NCBI RefSeq assembly: GCF_041346945.1
Contig: NZ_CP166850.1
Coordinates: 8,850,501 to 8,914,500, forward strand
Source of the DNA: Amycolatopsis sp. cg9
Lineage (GTDB): Bacteria > Actinomycetota > Actinomycetes > Mycobacteriales > Pseudonocardiaceae
Direction: 5' to 3'
Length of the DNA stretch: 64,000 bases
The position numbers were made by a program, and so were the translations under genes. The stretch's first letter is position 1, and each line of letters opens with the position of its first letter. Shown in pieces: positions 32,446-47,313 of this stretch. Under the pieces are notes generated by a model. The model saw nothing but the letters and a program-made list of their open reading frames with translations, was not told the DNA's origin and searched no databases.

Positions 32446-32457
32446 GTTAGCGCTAAC
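32446..32457. promoter_or_regulatory. LacI-type operator upstream of the GH29-GH59-GH54-GH10 operon
   Basis: GTTAGCGCTAAC is a perfect 12-bp palindrome ending 29 nt before the fucosidase start. It matches the core of the site at 35858-35871, which lies exactly 29 nt before the second GH54 gene, and of the site at 58076-58089 before GH62. The LacI protein encoded at 35889-36914 is the obvious candidate. Confidence 0.78.
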
Positions 32458-32557
32458 ACGCTCTGTCTAGGCTCGGCCGATGCCGCTGGTCAAGCTTTAC
32501 CCGGCGCCGAAACCGGGGAATGCGGCGAAATCCCAGCGTGCACCGCACCGGCCGGCG

Positions 32558-32568
32558 TGAAACTTTCA
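32558..32568. promoter_or_regulatory. TGAAACTTTCA palindrome in GH29/GH27 divergent gap
   Basis: Perfect 5-1-5 inverted repeat, 125 nt before the GH27 start and 141 nt before the GH29 start. Similar sites occur at 44800, 55815 and 57948, each in front of a polysaccharide-degrading gene. GAAANTTTC palindromes have been described upstream of streptomycete xylanase genes (from memory). The remainder of this 277-nt gap shows no gene. Confidence 0.5.
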
Positions 32569-32693
32569 TCCGCTGCGGCGGTTGCTTGTGAGCGTGAACA
32601 TCGCGTGCCAGACTGCCCCTCGCCTGGCCTGGGGAGCGCGACCGGGCGCCAGTGCCCGACATGGCCGCCTCCACCCTACGGAAAGGGGCGACG

Positions 32694-34304
32694 ATGCCCG
32701 TTCGACCGCGCCACCTGCTCACCGCCGCGGCCACCGCACTGGCCGTGGTCACCGTGCCGCCGGCCGTGGCCGCGCCCGGCAGCCCGGCGCTCACCCCGCC
32801 GCTGGGCTGGAACAGCTGGAACAGCTTCGGTTGCGGCGTCAGCGAAAGCGCGATCCGCCAAGCGGCCGACGCGATGGTCTCGTCCGGGATGAAGGACGCG
32901 GGCTACCAGTACGTCGTCGTCGACGACTGCTGGTTCGACCCGCAACGCGACGCCCAAGGCGCCCTGCGCGGGAGCCCGTCGAAGTTCCCCAGCGGCATGA
33001 AGGCCCTGGGCGACTACATCCACGGCCGGGGCCTGAAGTTCGGCATCTACCAGGTGCCGACCGACCGCACCTGCGCCCAGCGCACCGGCACCTACCCCGG
33101 TTCCACCGGCAGCGCCGGGCACGAGGTCCAGGACGCCACCACGTTCGCGGCGTGGGGCGTGGACTACCTGAAGTACGACTGGTGCTCCCCCGCCGGCACC
33201 CGCGACGAGCAGGTCGCCCGGTTCACGGTGATGCGCGACGCGCTGCGCGCCACCGGCCGCCCGATCGTCTACAGCATCAACCCCAACAGCTACCACGCGA
33301 TCACCGGCGACAAGTACGACTGGGGCCAGGTCGCGGACCTCTGGCGCACCACCGAGGACCTGCTCGACATCTGGCAGAACGGGAACACGAACAGCTACCC
33401 GATGGGCGTGGGCAACGTCCTCGACGTCACCGCCCCGCTGGCCGCCCAGGCCGGCCCGGGCCACTGGAACGACCCGGACATGCTCGTGGTCGGGCGGCCC
33501 GGGCTGTCGCTGACCGAGTCCCGCGCCCACTTCGCGCTGTGGGCTCTGATGGCCGCGCCGCTGATGGCGGGCAACGACATCCGCACGATGCCGGCCGACA
33601 TCAGCGCGGTGCTGCGGAACCCGCGGCTGCTGGCGGTCGACCAGGACCGGCTCGGCGCCGGCGGCCGCCGGGTGCGCGACGACGGCGCCGTCGAGGTGTT
33701 CGCCAAGCCCCTGGCCGACGGGTCGGTCGCGGTCGGGCTGCTCAACCGCGGGAGCGCCACCACCACCGTCAGCACGACCGCGGCGCAGGTCGGCCTCTCC
33801 GGCACGGCGTTCACCCGGACCGACCTGTGGACCGGCGCGACTTCGACGACCGGCGGGGCGATCACCGCGAGCGTGCCCGCGCACGGCGTCGCGGCGTACC
33901 GGGTGACCGGCGGTAGCCCGCTGGCCGCCACGACGTCCCGCCTGCGCGGCACGGGATCCGGCCGCTGCCTCGACGTCGACAACGCCTCGACGGCCGCCGG
34001 CGCGGGGACCCTGCTCTGGGACTGCCAGACCGCGGCGAACCAGCTGTGGACCACCTGGCCGACCGGCGAGGTCCGCGTGTACGGCGACAAGTGCCTCAGC
34101 GGCACCACCAGCGGGGCGCGGGCGACGAGCGCGCAGTGCACCGGGCAGGACGACCAGCAGTGGACGTTCGCCGCGGACGGCTCGATCCGCAACGTCCATT
34201 CCGGACTGTGCCTGGACGCCGAAGGCGCGGCGACCGCGAACGGGACGCACGCGATCCTGTGGTCCTGCAACGGCCAGCCGAACCAGCGCTGGAGCCGCAC
34301 CTGA
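32694..34304 (+). CDS. Secreted GH27 alpha-galactosidase with C-terminal ricin-type lectin (536 aa)
   Basis: Signal peptide AAATALAVVTVPPAVAAP, then the GH27 barrel (about 28-310): LTPPLGWNSWNSFGCGVSES, YVVVDDCWFDPQRD, LGDYIHGRGLKFGIYQVP, nucleophile Asp in YLKYDWCSP, VYSINPNSYHAITGDKYDWG, WRTTEDLLDIWQNGNTNSYP, and the acid/base region GHWNDPDMLVVGRPGLSLTE. A beta-sandwich domain C follows. A CBM13 (about 415-536; [36 protein letters not shown]) ends the protein. The ATG at 32694 has AAAGGGG upstream; an earlier in-frame ATG at 32652 would place charged residues before the signal. It removes alpha-galactose from galactomannan or similar polymers. Monocistronic, ending at a strong hairpin. Confidence 0.95.
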   Translation: MPVRPRHLLTAAATALAVVTVPPAVAAPGSPALTPPLGWNSWNSFGCGVSESAIRQAADAMVSSGMKDAGYQYVVVDDCWFDPQRDAQGALRGSPSKFPSGMKALGDYIHGRGLKFGIYQVPTDRTCAQRTGTYPGSTGSAGHEVQDATTFAAWGVDYLKYDWCSPAGTRDEQVARFTVMRDALRATGRPIVYSINPNSYHAITGDKYDWGQVADLWRTTEDLLDIWQNGNTNSYPMGVGNVLDVTAPLAAQAGPGHWNDPDMLVVGRPGLSLTESRAHFALWALMAAPLMAGNDIRTMPADISAVLRNPRLLAVDQDRLGAGGRRVRDDGAVEVFAKPLADGSVAVGLLNRGSATTTVSTTAAQVGLSGTAFTRTDLWTGATSTTGGAITASVPAHGVAAYRVTGGSPLAATTSRLRGTGSGRCLDVDNASTAAGAGTLLWDCQTAANQLWTTWPTGEVRVYGDKCLSGTTSGARATSAQCTGQDDQQWTFAADGSIRNVHSGLCLDAEGAATANGTHAILWSCNGQPNQRWSRT

Positions 34305-34309
34305 TCAGG

Positions 34310-34348
34310 CCGGACGCCCGGGCCGTCCACCACGGCCCGGGCGTCCGG
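34310..34348. terminator. Bidirectional hairpin between GH27 and second GH54 gene
   Basis: A 17-bp perfect stem (34310-34326 with 34332-34348) and a 5-nt loop, followed by TTTCT on the + strand. It lies 5 nt after the GH27 stop and 22 nt from the end of the convergent GH54 gene. Confidence 0.88.
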
Positions 34349-34370
34349 TTTCTCCCCCCGGCAGGCAGCC

Positions 34371-35828
34371 TCAGCGGTACCCGGCGGCGACGATGTTCGC
34401 CTGCACCGCGTTCTCCGTCGCGTCGGACGGGTAACCCGCGACCATCGCCCCTTCGTAGAACGTCCCCGCGCTGAGGTTGGCGCCCCCGCCCGGCTTGCAG
34501 CAGTCACCGCCGCTGCCCAGGACGATCGCGCCCTGCTTCTTCATCGGGCTGTACCCGCTCGGGAGGCCACCGTCCCACAGCGTCGTGAGGCCGCCGGACT
34601 GGGCGTCGCTGCCCTTGATGGCGAACCGGGACGTCCCGTTGTTCTTCAGCACCGCCGTGACGAACTTGCTGCCGAACGCCCGCTGGTTCGGGTTCCACGT
34701 CTGGCTCCCGCCCGGGTAGAGCCCCCACTCGAGGTCGGCCTGCACCCACGGGCCGGTCCCGGAACAGCCGCCGAACCAGCACTGCTTGCCGAAGTTGAGG
34801 GCGTCCATGGCACCGGCCGCGTCGGCCTTGCGGGTCGTTTCGCTGTTGCCGTAGTCGAAGCAGCAACCGCTGTTGACGTGGGTCCCGCTGGTCACCAGGT
34901 ACATGCCCTCGGGCGCGCTGCCGGTGGGCACGCCGGTCAGGTGGCCGTCGCGCCAGTAGCTGTTGCCCGGGTTGATGTACAGCGAATACGCCTTGCTGCC
35001 GCCGACCGTCAGCGACTCCGTGGTCGCCTTCGCCGGGCTGCTCTGGCTGGACCCCGGCACCACGCTCGATCCCTGGTACCACAGGTCGTTCCCCCGCCCG
35101 GACTGGTCGTAGACCACCGTGATCACGCAGGAAGTGCCGCCGCAGAAGGAATCCTGGGCCGCGGCGTCGGCGGCGCCGCCCGCCGCCAGGGCGGCGACGT
35201 CGCGGGTGCCGTTGTCGGACGCGCGCCGGACCTGGTACAGCTTCCCGCCGTAGGACCGGTACAGCGCGCGCACCGTGCTGTGCGCGGCAACGCACGGTGT
35301 ACCACCCGACGCGTAGATGTCGCACGGTCCCCCGCCGGCGGGCGGGGTGGATCCGGTGGTCCACCGCTGGTTGCTCTGCCCGTGGCACGTCCACAGGATG
35401 ACCGCGGTGCCGTTGGCCGTCCCGGCGCCGTTCACGTCGACGCAGAGCCCGGACTGGACACCGGTGATCGTCCCGTCGGAGTTCTGCCGCCACTGCTGGT
35501 TCGCCCCGCCGGTGCAGGACCAGATGATCACCGCCGTCCCCGGCGCCGTCTGGTTGCCGTACGCGTCCACGCACCGGGTCCCGTTCAGCGCCCGCAGCTC
35601 GCCGGCGCCGGTGAACTCGAAGGCCTGGCTCGCCTGGCCGGTGCAGTCCCGGATCTCCAGCGCCGTTCCCGGCGTGTCGGCACCGCCCGTCACGGTCAGG
35701 CACCGGCCCGAGGCCGCGCTCGTGAGCGACGTCGATGCCGCGGCCGCCGGTACCGCGCCGGCCAGGGCGGCCGCCACGAGCACGGCCAGGACCAGGGCGG
35801 CCCGCACCGGGTTGACTCGAGTGGTCAC
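34371..35828 (-). CDS. Secreted GH54 alpha-L-arabinofuranosidase-like enzyme with N-terminal ricin-type lectin (485 aa)
   Basis: The signal peptide (ends GAVPAAAAS) is followed by an N-terminal CBM13 (about 30-158; GRCLTVTGGADTPGT, TRCVDAYGNQTAPGT, GLCVDVNGAGTANGT) and then the GH54 domain (about 168-485): GPCDIYASGGTPCVAAHSTV, CVITVVYDQSGRGNDLWYQG, vicinal GCCFDYGNSE, nucleophile-region WVQADLEWGLYPGG and acid/base region VLGSGGDCCKPGG, which contains a second Cys-Cys pair not seen in the other GH54 here. The GTG start has AAGGAGGA 3 nt upstream. A LacI operator lies 29 nt before the start. Domain order is reversed relative to the GH54 at 26552. The substrate may differ (arabinan or arabinogalactan). 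Confidence 0.93.
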   Translation of the reverse strand: MTTRVNPVRAALVLAVLVAAALAGAVPAAAASTSLTSAASGRCLTVTGGADTPGTALEIRDCTGQASQAFEFTGAGELRALNGTRCVDAYGNQTAPGTAVIIWSCTGGANQQWRQNSDGTITGVQSGLCVDVNGAGTANGTAVILWTCHGQSNQRWTTGSTPPAGGGPCDIYASGGTPCVAAHSTVRALYRSYGGKLYQVRRASDNGTRDVAALAAGGAADAAAQDSFCGGTSCVITVVYDQSGRGNDLWYQGSSVVPGSSQSSPAKATTESLTVGGSKAYSLYINPGNSYWRDGHLTGVPTGSAPEGMYLVTSGTHVNSGCCFDYGNSETTRKADAAGAMDALNFGKQCWFGGCSGTGPWVQADLEWGLYPGGSQTWNPNQRAFGSKFVTAVLKNNGTSRFAIKGSDAQSGGLTTLWDGGLPSGYSPMKKQGAIVLGSGGDCCKPGGGANLSAGTFYEGAMVAGYPSDATENAVQANIVAAGYR

Positions 35829-35857
35829 GAATCCTCCTTCGGGCGCCGCGGCGCCGT

Positions 35858-35871
35858 TGTTAGCGCTAACA
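35858..35871. promoter_or_regulatory. LacI-type operator between lacI-family gene and second GH54 gene
   Basis: TGTTAGCGCTAACA, a perfect 14-bp palindrome and the strongest copy of the set. It lies 17 nt after the LacI-family stop and 29 nt before the GH54 start, so it should control the GH54 gene directly. Confidence 0.82.
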
Positions 35872-35888
35872 CTTCGCGGATCAGCCGG

Positions 35889-36914
35889 TCATCCCGATAT
35901 GCGCGCGACGAGCTCGGTGTCGAGCACCGCGCAGCGGGGCCCGCCCGAGCCGCCGAGCACGGCGAGCAGCTCGCCCGTCATCCGGGCGCCCATCTCTTCG
36001 ATCGGCTGGCGGACGGTGGTGAGCGGCGGGTCCGTGCGCCGGCCGATCGGCAGGTCGTCGAACCCGATGACGGCCACGTCGCCGGGCACCCGGCGGCCCG
36101 CGCGGCGCAGGGCCCGCATCGCGCCGACCGCCATCATGTCCGAGGCGGCGAAGATGGCGTCGACGTTCGGACGGCGGTCCAGCAGGCGCGCGGTCGCGTG
36201 CTCGCCGGAGGCCTGGCCGAAGTCCCCGAACACCACCAGTCCCCGGTCGCCGTGGCCGGCGCCCGCCACCGCCTGCCGGTAGCCGAGCAGCCGGTCGACG
36301 CCGGCGGTCATGTCCTGCGGTCCGGCGATGGTCGCCACGGTGCGCCGGCCCGCGTCGAGGAAGCGCTGGGTGGCCCGCTGGGCGCCGCCGCGGTTGTCCA
36401 CGTCGACGTAGGAGAAGCGGCCGGGTTCCCGGCCGCAGACCGGGCGGCCGCCGAACACCACCGGGATGCCGAGCCAGCCCAGGTCGAGCGGGCGGCGGCC
36501 GTGCATCCCGATGACCAGTGCGCCGTCGACGTGGCCGCCGTCGAGGTACCGGACCACCGGGGCCTGGTAGTTCTCCGTCGCCGGCACGGTGAGCAGCACG
36601 AGCTGCAGGCCGACCCCGCCCAGCGCCTTGCCGACCCCGGCCGCGATGCGGGCGAAGTAGGGATCGGCGAACAGCCGCGGGACCTCCTCGCACACCACCA
36701 GCGCGACCGAGCCGGTGGGCCCCGCCGCCGCCCGCGCGGCGCGGTGGCGGGCGTAGCCCAGTGCCGACATCGCCGACTCGACCTGCATGCGCGTTTTCGG
36801 CCGGACCCGGGAAAACCCGTTGAGCACGCGGGACGCGGTGGCGGTCGACACCCCGGCCGCCCGCGCGACGTCGGCCAGGGTCGGACGGAGTTCGGGTGAC
36901 TCGACGGACGACAC
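35889..36914 (-). CDS. LacI-family transcriptional regulator (341 aa)
   Basis: N-terminal LacI HTH with hinge: LRPTLADVARAAGVSTATAS, then RVLNGFSRVRPKTRMQVESA. A sugar-binding core of the periplasmic-binding-protein type follows (about 65-341; GSVALVVCEEVPRLFADPYF, HVDGALVIGMHGRR, FAASDMMAVGAMRALRRAG, DVAVIGFDDLPIGRRTDPPL). The GTG start has GGGAGAG upstream. It is 67 nt after the CE1 esterase gene on the same strand, so it may be the last gene of the ThuA-GSDH-esterase operon. Operators of LacI type with identical cores lie beside it and in front of the fucosidase operon and GH62, making it the likely local controller of arabinose/fucose-related genes. The effector sugar is unknown. Confidence 0.94.
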   Translation of the reverse strand: MSSVESPELRPTLADVARAAGVSTATASRVLNGFSRVRPKTRMQVESAMSALGYARHRAARAAAGPTGSVALVVCEEVPRLFADPYFARIAAGVGKALGGVGLQLVLLTVPATENYQAPVVRYLDGGHVDGALVIGMHGRRPLDLGWLGIPVVFGGRPVCGREPGRFSYVDVDNRGGAQRATQRFLDAGRRTVATIAGPQDMTAGVDRLLGYRQAVAGAGHGDRGLVVFGDFGQASGEHATARLLDRRPNVDAIFAASDMMAVGAMRALRRAGRRVPGDVAVIGFDDLPIGRRTDPPLTTVRQPIEEMGARMTGELLAVLGGSGGPRCAVLDTELVARISG

Positions 36915-36981
36915 GTTCGCTCTCCCAAGACGTCGTTGTCTTCACGGGCTCGCTCGAGGATAACGCCGGTTCCGGGCCCCT

Positions 36982-38340
36982 TCAGGCGCGCTGGAGCCGG
37001 AACCGCTGGTTGGCGGCACCGGTGTACGTCCACTGGGAGACCCGCGCGCCGTCGGCGCCCGAGGCTTCCCAGACGTCCATCGCCAGGCCGCTCAGCCGGT
37101 TGACCAGGCTGACCACGCCGCCGCCCTGGTCGGTGACCCGCCACTGCTGCGCGGGGGCGCCGGAGTCGGCTTGCTGGCTGATGTCCGCGCCGGAGGCGGA
37201 ACCGGCCACCTGGAGCACCAGGCCGCTGTGCCGGGCCCGGACGCGGTAGTAGCCGTCACCGGAGTCGAGGAAGTCGAACTGCTGGTTCGGCCCGCCGGTG
37301 GCCGCCCACTGCTGCAGCGGGGCGCCGGCGGCGGTGGAGACACCGCTGATGTCCAGGAGCTTGCCGCTGTGCCCGGCCGCCAGCGTGTAGTTCACCCCGA
37401 CCTGCACCGGCGCCCCGGACGGCGGGGTCGACGAGTCGAACTGTGTGAAGAACTTCCACACCTCGCCCGAGGTCCAGGTCTGCCAGCCGCTGCAGGCGCA
37501 CCCGTCGCGCGGGCCGGGGTCGTGACCGCCGTCGAACGCGGCCCAGACCACCGGGTAGCCGGCCCGGCAACCGGAGTAGGCGGTGACGATGTGCGTCCGG
37601 CTGCCGCTCGGTGGCTCCGGCGGGTTCTGCGCGGTGCACCCGTTGTTGCGGACGAACTGGTCGCGCAGGGAGCGCCCGGACGCGATGGGCAGGACGTTGT
37701 CCCCGATGCCGTGCATCCCGATGTACGCGACCGCCTGGGAACCGCCGCTGCACCCGCTGAGGTTCGCCCCGGAGTAGACGGCGACCGCGCGGAAGACCGC
37801 CGGCCGGGCGCAGGCGAGCGCGTAGCTCATGGCGCCGCCGTAGCTGAACCCGCCGGCGAAGACCTGCGAGGTGTCGACGCACAACGCCGCCTCGAGCTGC
37901 CTCAGCAGGTCGTCGACGAAGGTGACGTCCTGGCCGCCGGGGTTGGCCCAGCCGTTCCCGTTGCCCTGCGGCGCCACGAAGATCGTGGTGTTGCCCGCGC
38001 TGTCCGCGAGCCGCCGGAGGCCGTAGTAGGACCAGTTGTAGCCGTCGGTCCCGCCCGAGTCGACGTCGTTGGCCGTGCCGCCGCGCCAGTGCAGCCCGAC
38101 GAACAGCCGGTACGGGTGGGAGTTGTCGTAGTTCGCCGGCACCCGCAGCAGGTAGCTGCGGTTCTGGCCGCCGCTGGAGATCGTGTGGCTGCCGCTCGCC
38201 AGCCCGGGGGCCTGACCGCAGCCCGCTGTGCCCGCCGCGGCCACCGGCGACGACGGCGCGGCAGCCTCGGCGGTCCCGGCCGTCGCCAGCAGCGCCCCGA
38301 TCGCGACGGCCGCGAACAGCCGTCCGAACTTCGCCATCAT
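36982..38340 (-). CDS. Secreted CE1/LpqC-type esterase (feruloyl esterase-like) with ricin-type lectin (452 aa)
   Basis: Signal peptide to about residue 27, then an alpha/beta-hydrolase of the polyhydroxybutyrate-depolymerase/feruloyl-esterase group (about 45-310): RSYLLRVPANYDNSHPYRLF, the serine elbow AGGFSYGGAMSYALAC, GMHGIGDNVLPIASGRSLRD and catalytic-His region AFDGGHDPGPRDG. A C-terminal RICIN-type lectin of the longer repeat form (about 322-452; NYTLAAGHSGKLLDISG, RVRARHSGLVLQVAGSA, SLVNRLSGLAMDVWEAS) follows. Proteins of this form release ferulate from arabinoxylan (FaeC-like) or acetyl/PHB esters. The ATG at 38340 has GGAGGG 5 nt upstream. It follows the next esterase gene by 13 nt in a leftward operon. 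Confidence 0.9.
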   Translation of the reverse strand: MMAKFGRLFAAVAIGALLATAGTAEAAAPSSPVAAAGTAGCGQAPGLASGSHTISSGGQNRSYLLRVPANYDNSHPYRLFVGLHWRGGTANDVDSGGTDGYNWSYYGLRRLADSAGNTTIFVAPQGNGNGWANPGGQDVTFVDDLLRQLEAALCVDTSQVFAGGFSYGGAMSYALACARPAVFRAVAVYSGANLSGCSGGSQAVAYIGMHGIGDNVLPIASGRSLRDQFVRNNGCTAQNPPEPPSGSRTHIVTAYSGCRAGYPVVWAAFDGGHDPGPRDGCACSGWQTWTSGEVWKFFTQFDSSTPPSGAPVQVGVNYTLAAGHSGKLLDISGVSTAAGAPLQQWAATGGPNQQFDFLDSGDGYYRVRARHSGLVLQVAGSASGADISQQADSGAPAQQWRVTDQGGGVVSLVNRLSGLAMDVWEASGADGARVSQWTYTGAANQRFRLQRA

Positions 38341-38353
38341 GCGTTCCCTCCGG

Positions 38354-42531
<4,178 letters not shown>

Positions 42532-42566
42532 GGCTCTCCTCGAGGCGAAGGGGTGGCGAGGACGGT

Positions 42567-43739
42567 TCAGCGCAGGGACCACTGCTGGTTGGCCTGCCCG
42601 CCGCAGGACCACAGGATGATCTTCGTGCCGTTGGTCGTGCCGCGGCCGGACGCGTCCAGGCAGAGGTTCGACGGGACGCCGGTGATCGTGTTCGCGTTAA
42701 CATTCCACTGCTGATTGGGCTGCCCGGTGCAGTCCCAGATGATCACCGGCGTGCCGTTGGCCGTCCCGCGGCCCGAGGCGTCCAAGCACTTGGACCCGTA
42801 CACCGTCAGCTGCTTGCCCGCGGTGTAGGTCCACGTCTGGTTCGCCTGGCCCGCCACGCAGTCCCGCAGCTGCACCTGGGTCCCGTTCGCCGTCGAGGCG
42901 TTCGGCACCGCCACGCACCGGCCCGACTGCGCGCCCACGACCTGCTTGCCCGACGGCGGCGGCGTGGTGGTGACCGAGCAGTCCGCGGGGACCGCCCCGG
43001 CCGCGGTGCGGATGCCGCCCAGCAGCAAGTGCCGGAAGTTCGGTTCGCCGAAGCTTTCGGCGGTGTGGCCCATGCCGGTGTACCAGGACCGGCCGCCGTC
43101 GAAGTCGTGGCACCACGTCGTGGGGTGGTCCGCGCCCATCGTGGCGCCCGAGTAGCTGGATTCGTCCACAGTGGTCAGTACGTGGACGGCCGGGCGCGGG
43201 TTCGCCCGGAAGTCGTACCACTCGTCGAAATGGGTGTACTGGGCCGGCAGCCCCTGCGTGGACGGGTGGTTCGCGTCCTCGACCTTCACCAGCGCGTTCT
43301 GCTGCGCCGGGTGCTGCTTGAAGTAGGCACCGACCAGCTGGCCGTACCAGCCCCAGTCGTACCCGCTGTCGGAGGCAGCGTGGATACCGGCGAACCCGCC
43401 GCCGCGCTCGATGTACCGCCGGAAGGCGTCCTTCCCGGCTTGCGTGCCGACCGGGTCGCCGGTCGTGGACAGGAAGACCACGGCGGCGTACGGGGCCAGG
43501 CCGGCGTCGGTGAACACCGAGTCGTCCTCGGTGGCGTCGACCGCGAAGTCGTTCTGCTGCCCCAGTTGCCGGATCGCGGCGATCCCGGCCGGGATGGAGT
43601 CGTGCCGGAAGCCGGTGGTCTTCGAGAACACCAGGACCGTGAAACCCGCCGCGGGGGCGGCGGACACGGGCGGTACGACCCCCAGGAGCAACGCGGCGAG
43701 CAGGAAGGCCGCGCGCAGAGTACGAGACAGCGTCGTCAC
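42567..43739 (-). CDS. Secreted ThuA-like protein with C-terminal CBM13 (390 aa)
   Basis: Signal peptide to about residue 28. A ThuA domain (about 30-245), a glutamine-amidotransferase-like fold, shows FTVLVFSKTTGFRHDSIPAG, YAAVVFLSTTGDPVGTQAGK, GGGFAGIHAASDSGYDWGWY, FDEWYDFRANPRPAVHVLTT, HPTTWCHDFDGGRSWYTGMG and EPNFRHLLLGGIRTA. ThuA proteins act in trehalose/disaccharide utilisation, and this secreted class is usually found with sugar-dehydrogenase propellers. CBM13 (about 262-390) follows. Its last 21 residues are identical to those of the dehydrogenase-like neighbour, pointing to lectin duplication. One residue is missing between repeats two and three (NVNANTITG). The GTG start has GAGGAG. 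First gene of a leftward operon. Confidence 0.92.
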   Translation of the reverse strand: MTTLSRTLRAAFLLAALLLGVVPPVSAAPAAGFTVLVFSKTTGFRHDSIPAGIAAIRQLGQQNDFAVDATEDDSVFTDAGLAPYAAVVFLSTTGDPVGTQAGKDAFRRYIERGGGFAGIHAASDSGYDWGWYGQLVGAYFKQHPAQQNALVKVEDANHPSTQGLPAQYTHFDEWYDFRANPRPAVHVLTTVDESSYSGATMGADHPTTWCHDFDGGRSWYTGMGHTAESFGEPNFRHLLLGGIRTAAGAVPADCSVTTTPPPSGKQVVGAQSGRCVAVPNASTANGTQVQLRDCVAGQANQTWTYTAGKQLTVYGSKCLDASGRGTANGTPVIIWDCTGQPNQQWNVNANTITGVPSNLCLDASGRGTTNGTKIILWSCGGQANQQWSLR

Positions 43740-43920
43740 GGGTACTCCTCTTCAGGAGCGCAAGGAGCGCGCGGGGTGCGCGCTGCGAAGCCGTCCAGTT
43801 ACCGACCGAACGGGCAAGAGCCAAGATAGGAGCCGCCGGCGGCAAAGGTCAATCCACCGTGAAAATTACTCACCTGCAACGGATCCCGTTCACCGCCGGA
43901 CCCCGGGAGTCCACACCGGA

Positions 43921-43977
43921 ATGAACTCATCGTGGACTTCCCCGGAGCCGCGCTCGGGGAATCCACGGTGAGTTCAT
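43921..43977. terminator. Long hairpin overlapping the GntR stop codon
   Basis: Arms 43921-43942 and 43956-43977 pair over 22 positions with one mismatch and two G-U pairs, and a 13-nt loop. The arm includes the stop codon of the leftward GntR gene (43974-43976). It is positioned to end gntR transcription before the ThuA operon promoter. The gap 43740-43920 otherwise holds only that promoter region. Confidence 0.75.
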
Positions 43978-44717
43978 CGGCCGAAGAGGCGGCGCTGGAT
44001 TTCGCGGCGGTAGTCCTCCAGGGTGTTGTCGAGGTGGACGGCGACCGCGTCGGCCGCCGCGTCCGGGTCGCCGTCGCGGATCGCCCGGAAGATCGCGGCG
44101 TGCTCGTCGACCGCGCCCGCCGCGTGGCCGCCGACCGCGCCGGACATCCCGATGATGTTCGACTGGCGTTGCAGGCGGCGGGCTTCGCGCACGGCCGCCA
44201 CGAGGAACTGGTTGTGCGACGCGGTGGCGATCCCGAGGTGGAAGTCGTCGTCGCCGCGGTCGAACAGCGCGGTCTGGCCGGTCAGGTGACCGTGGCGGCA
44301 GGTCTCGGCGGCGGCCTCGATCGCGCGCAGCTGCACCGGGGTGGCGTTGACCGCCGCCAGCCGGCCGGCGGCGGTCTCCTGGACCCGGCGGAACTCGAAG
44401 AGCATGTAGACGTGGTCGAGGTCGGCGGGCAGGAAGAACCCGCCCCAGCGGGAAGCGCCGAGCATGCCCTCGTCGTCGGAGACATACAGCCCACGTCCCT
44501 TGTGCGCGCGTACCCGGCCGATCGCCGAGAGGATCTTGACGGCCTCCCGCACCACGGTCCGGCTGGTTCCCATCCGCGCCGCCAGCTCGACCTCGGTCGG
44601 CATCCGGTCACCGGGCCGCAGCTCCAGCTCGGCGATGAGCCGCAGGATCTGCTCGGCCACCAGTTCGTAGCCGGGCCGGTACGGGGCCGGCGGCGCGGTT
44701 TCCTCATCACTGGTCAC
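43974..44717 (-). CDS. GntR-family regulator, FadR/FCD subfamily (247 aa)
   Basis: The N-terminal winged helix reads YELVAEQILRLIAELELRPG, DRMPTEVELAARMGTSRTVV and REAVKILSAIGRVRAHKGRG, the GntR HTH. An FCD helical effector domain (about 90-247; LFEFRRVQETAAGRLAAVNA, DDDFHLGIATASHNQFLVAA, HAAIFRAIRDGDPDAAADAV) carries Asp/His residues usual for metal-assisted sugar-acid or organic-acid sensing. The GTG at 44717 is used; another in-frame GTG lies six codons upstream and neither has a good ribosome site, so a leaderless transcript is possible. It is divergent from the GH141-like/CE3/DJ-1 operon, its likely target. Confidence 0.9.
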   Translation of the reverse strand: MTSDEETAPPAPYRPGYELVAEQILRLIAELELRPGDRMPTEVELAARMGTSRTVVREAVKILSAIGRVRAHKGRGLYVSDDEGMLGASRWGGFFLPADLDHVYMLFEFRRVQETAAGRLAAVNATPVQLRAIEAAAETCRHGHLTGQTALFDRGDDDFHLGIATASHNQFLVAAVREARRLQRQSNIIGMSGAVGGHAAGAVDEHAAIFRAIRDGDPDAAADAVAVHLDNTLEDYRREIQRRLFGR

Positions 44718-44721
44718 CCGA

Positions 44722-44734
44722 TGAGTATGACTCA
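44722..44734. promoter_or_regulatory. GntR/FadR-type operator at the gntR start
   Basis: TGAGT-ATG-ACTCA is a perfect 5-3-5 palindrome with the GT-N3-AC core typical of FadR-subfamily sites. It lies 4 nt upstream of the GTG at 44717 (and overlaps the alternative GTG), a position suited to autorepression. A half-like copy, TGAGTCA, occurs at 44889-44895 near the divergent gene. Confidence 0.6.
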
Positions 44735-44799
44735 CTGGGCGCCGGCCAGTGACTGTACCTCGCGACCCGGTTGCCGAGTCAACAACGGCGGAGCCGGGA

Positions 44800-44810
44800 T
44801 GAAACTTACA
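44800..44810. promoter_or_regulatory. TGAAACTTACA motif upstream of GH141-like operon
   Basis: It matches the TGAAANTTTCA palindrome in 10 of 11 positions and lies 117 nt before the GH141-like start and 82 nt before gntR. This distance is close to that at GH27 (125 nt). Confidence 0.4.
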
Positions 44811-44891
44811 TGCGTTCTCGCAGGTGGAAAGTCGAGCGCCGCGACGCCCGTGCGCATCTTCCGGCGGGCCGGGGACCATGGCCCGACATGA

Positions 44892-47297
<2,406 letters not shown>

Positions 47298-47313
47298 ACG
47301 AGCGAGGAGAACC

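Noticed and set aside
42690..42710. GTTAAC near 42698 as another LacI-family operator
   Set aside because: It is inside the lectin coding sequence, lacks the GCG centre and encodes conserved residues.
43860..43872. TGAAAATTACTCA as a full member of the TGAAANTTTCA set
   Set aside because: The spacing differs by two bases and symmetry is poor. Mentioned only as a looser relative before the ThuA operon.
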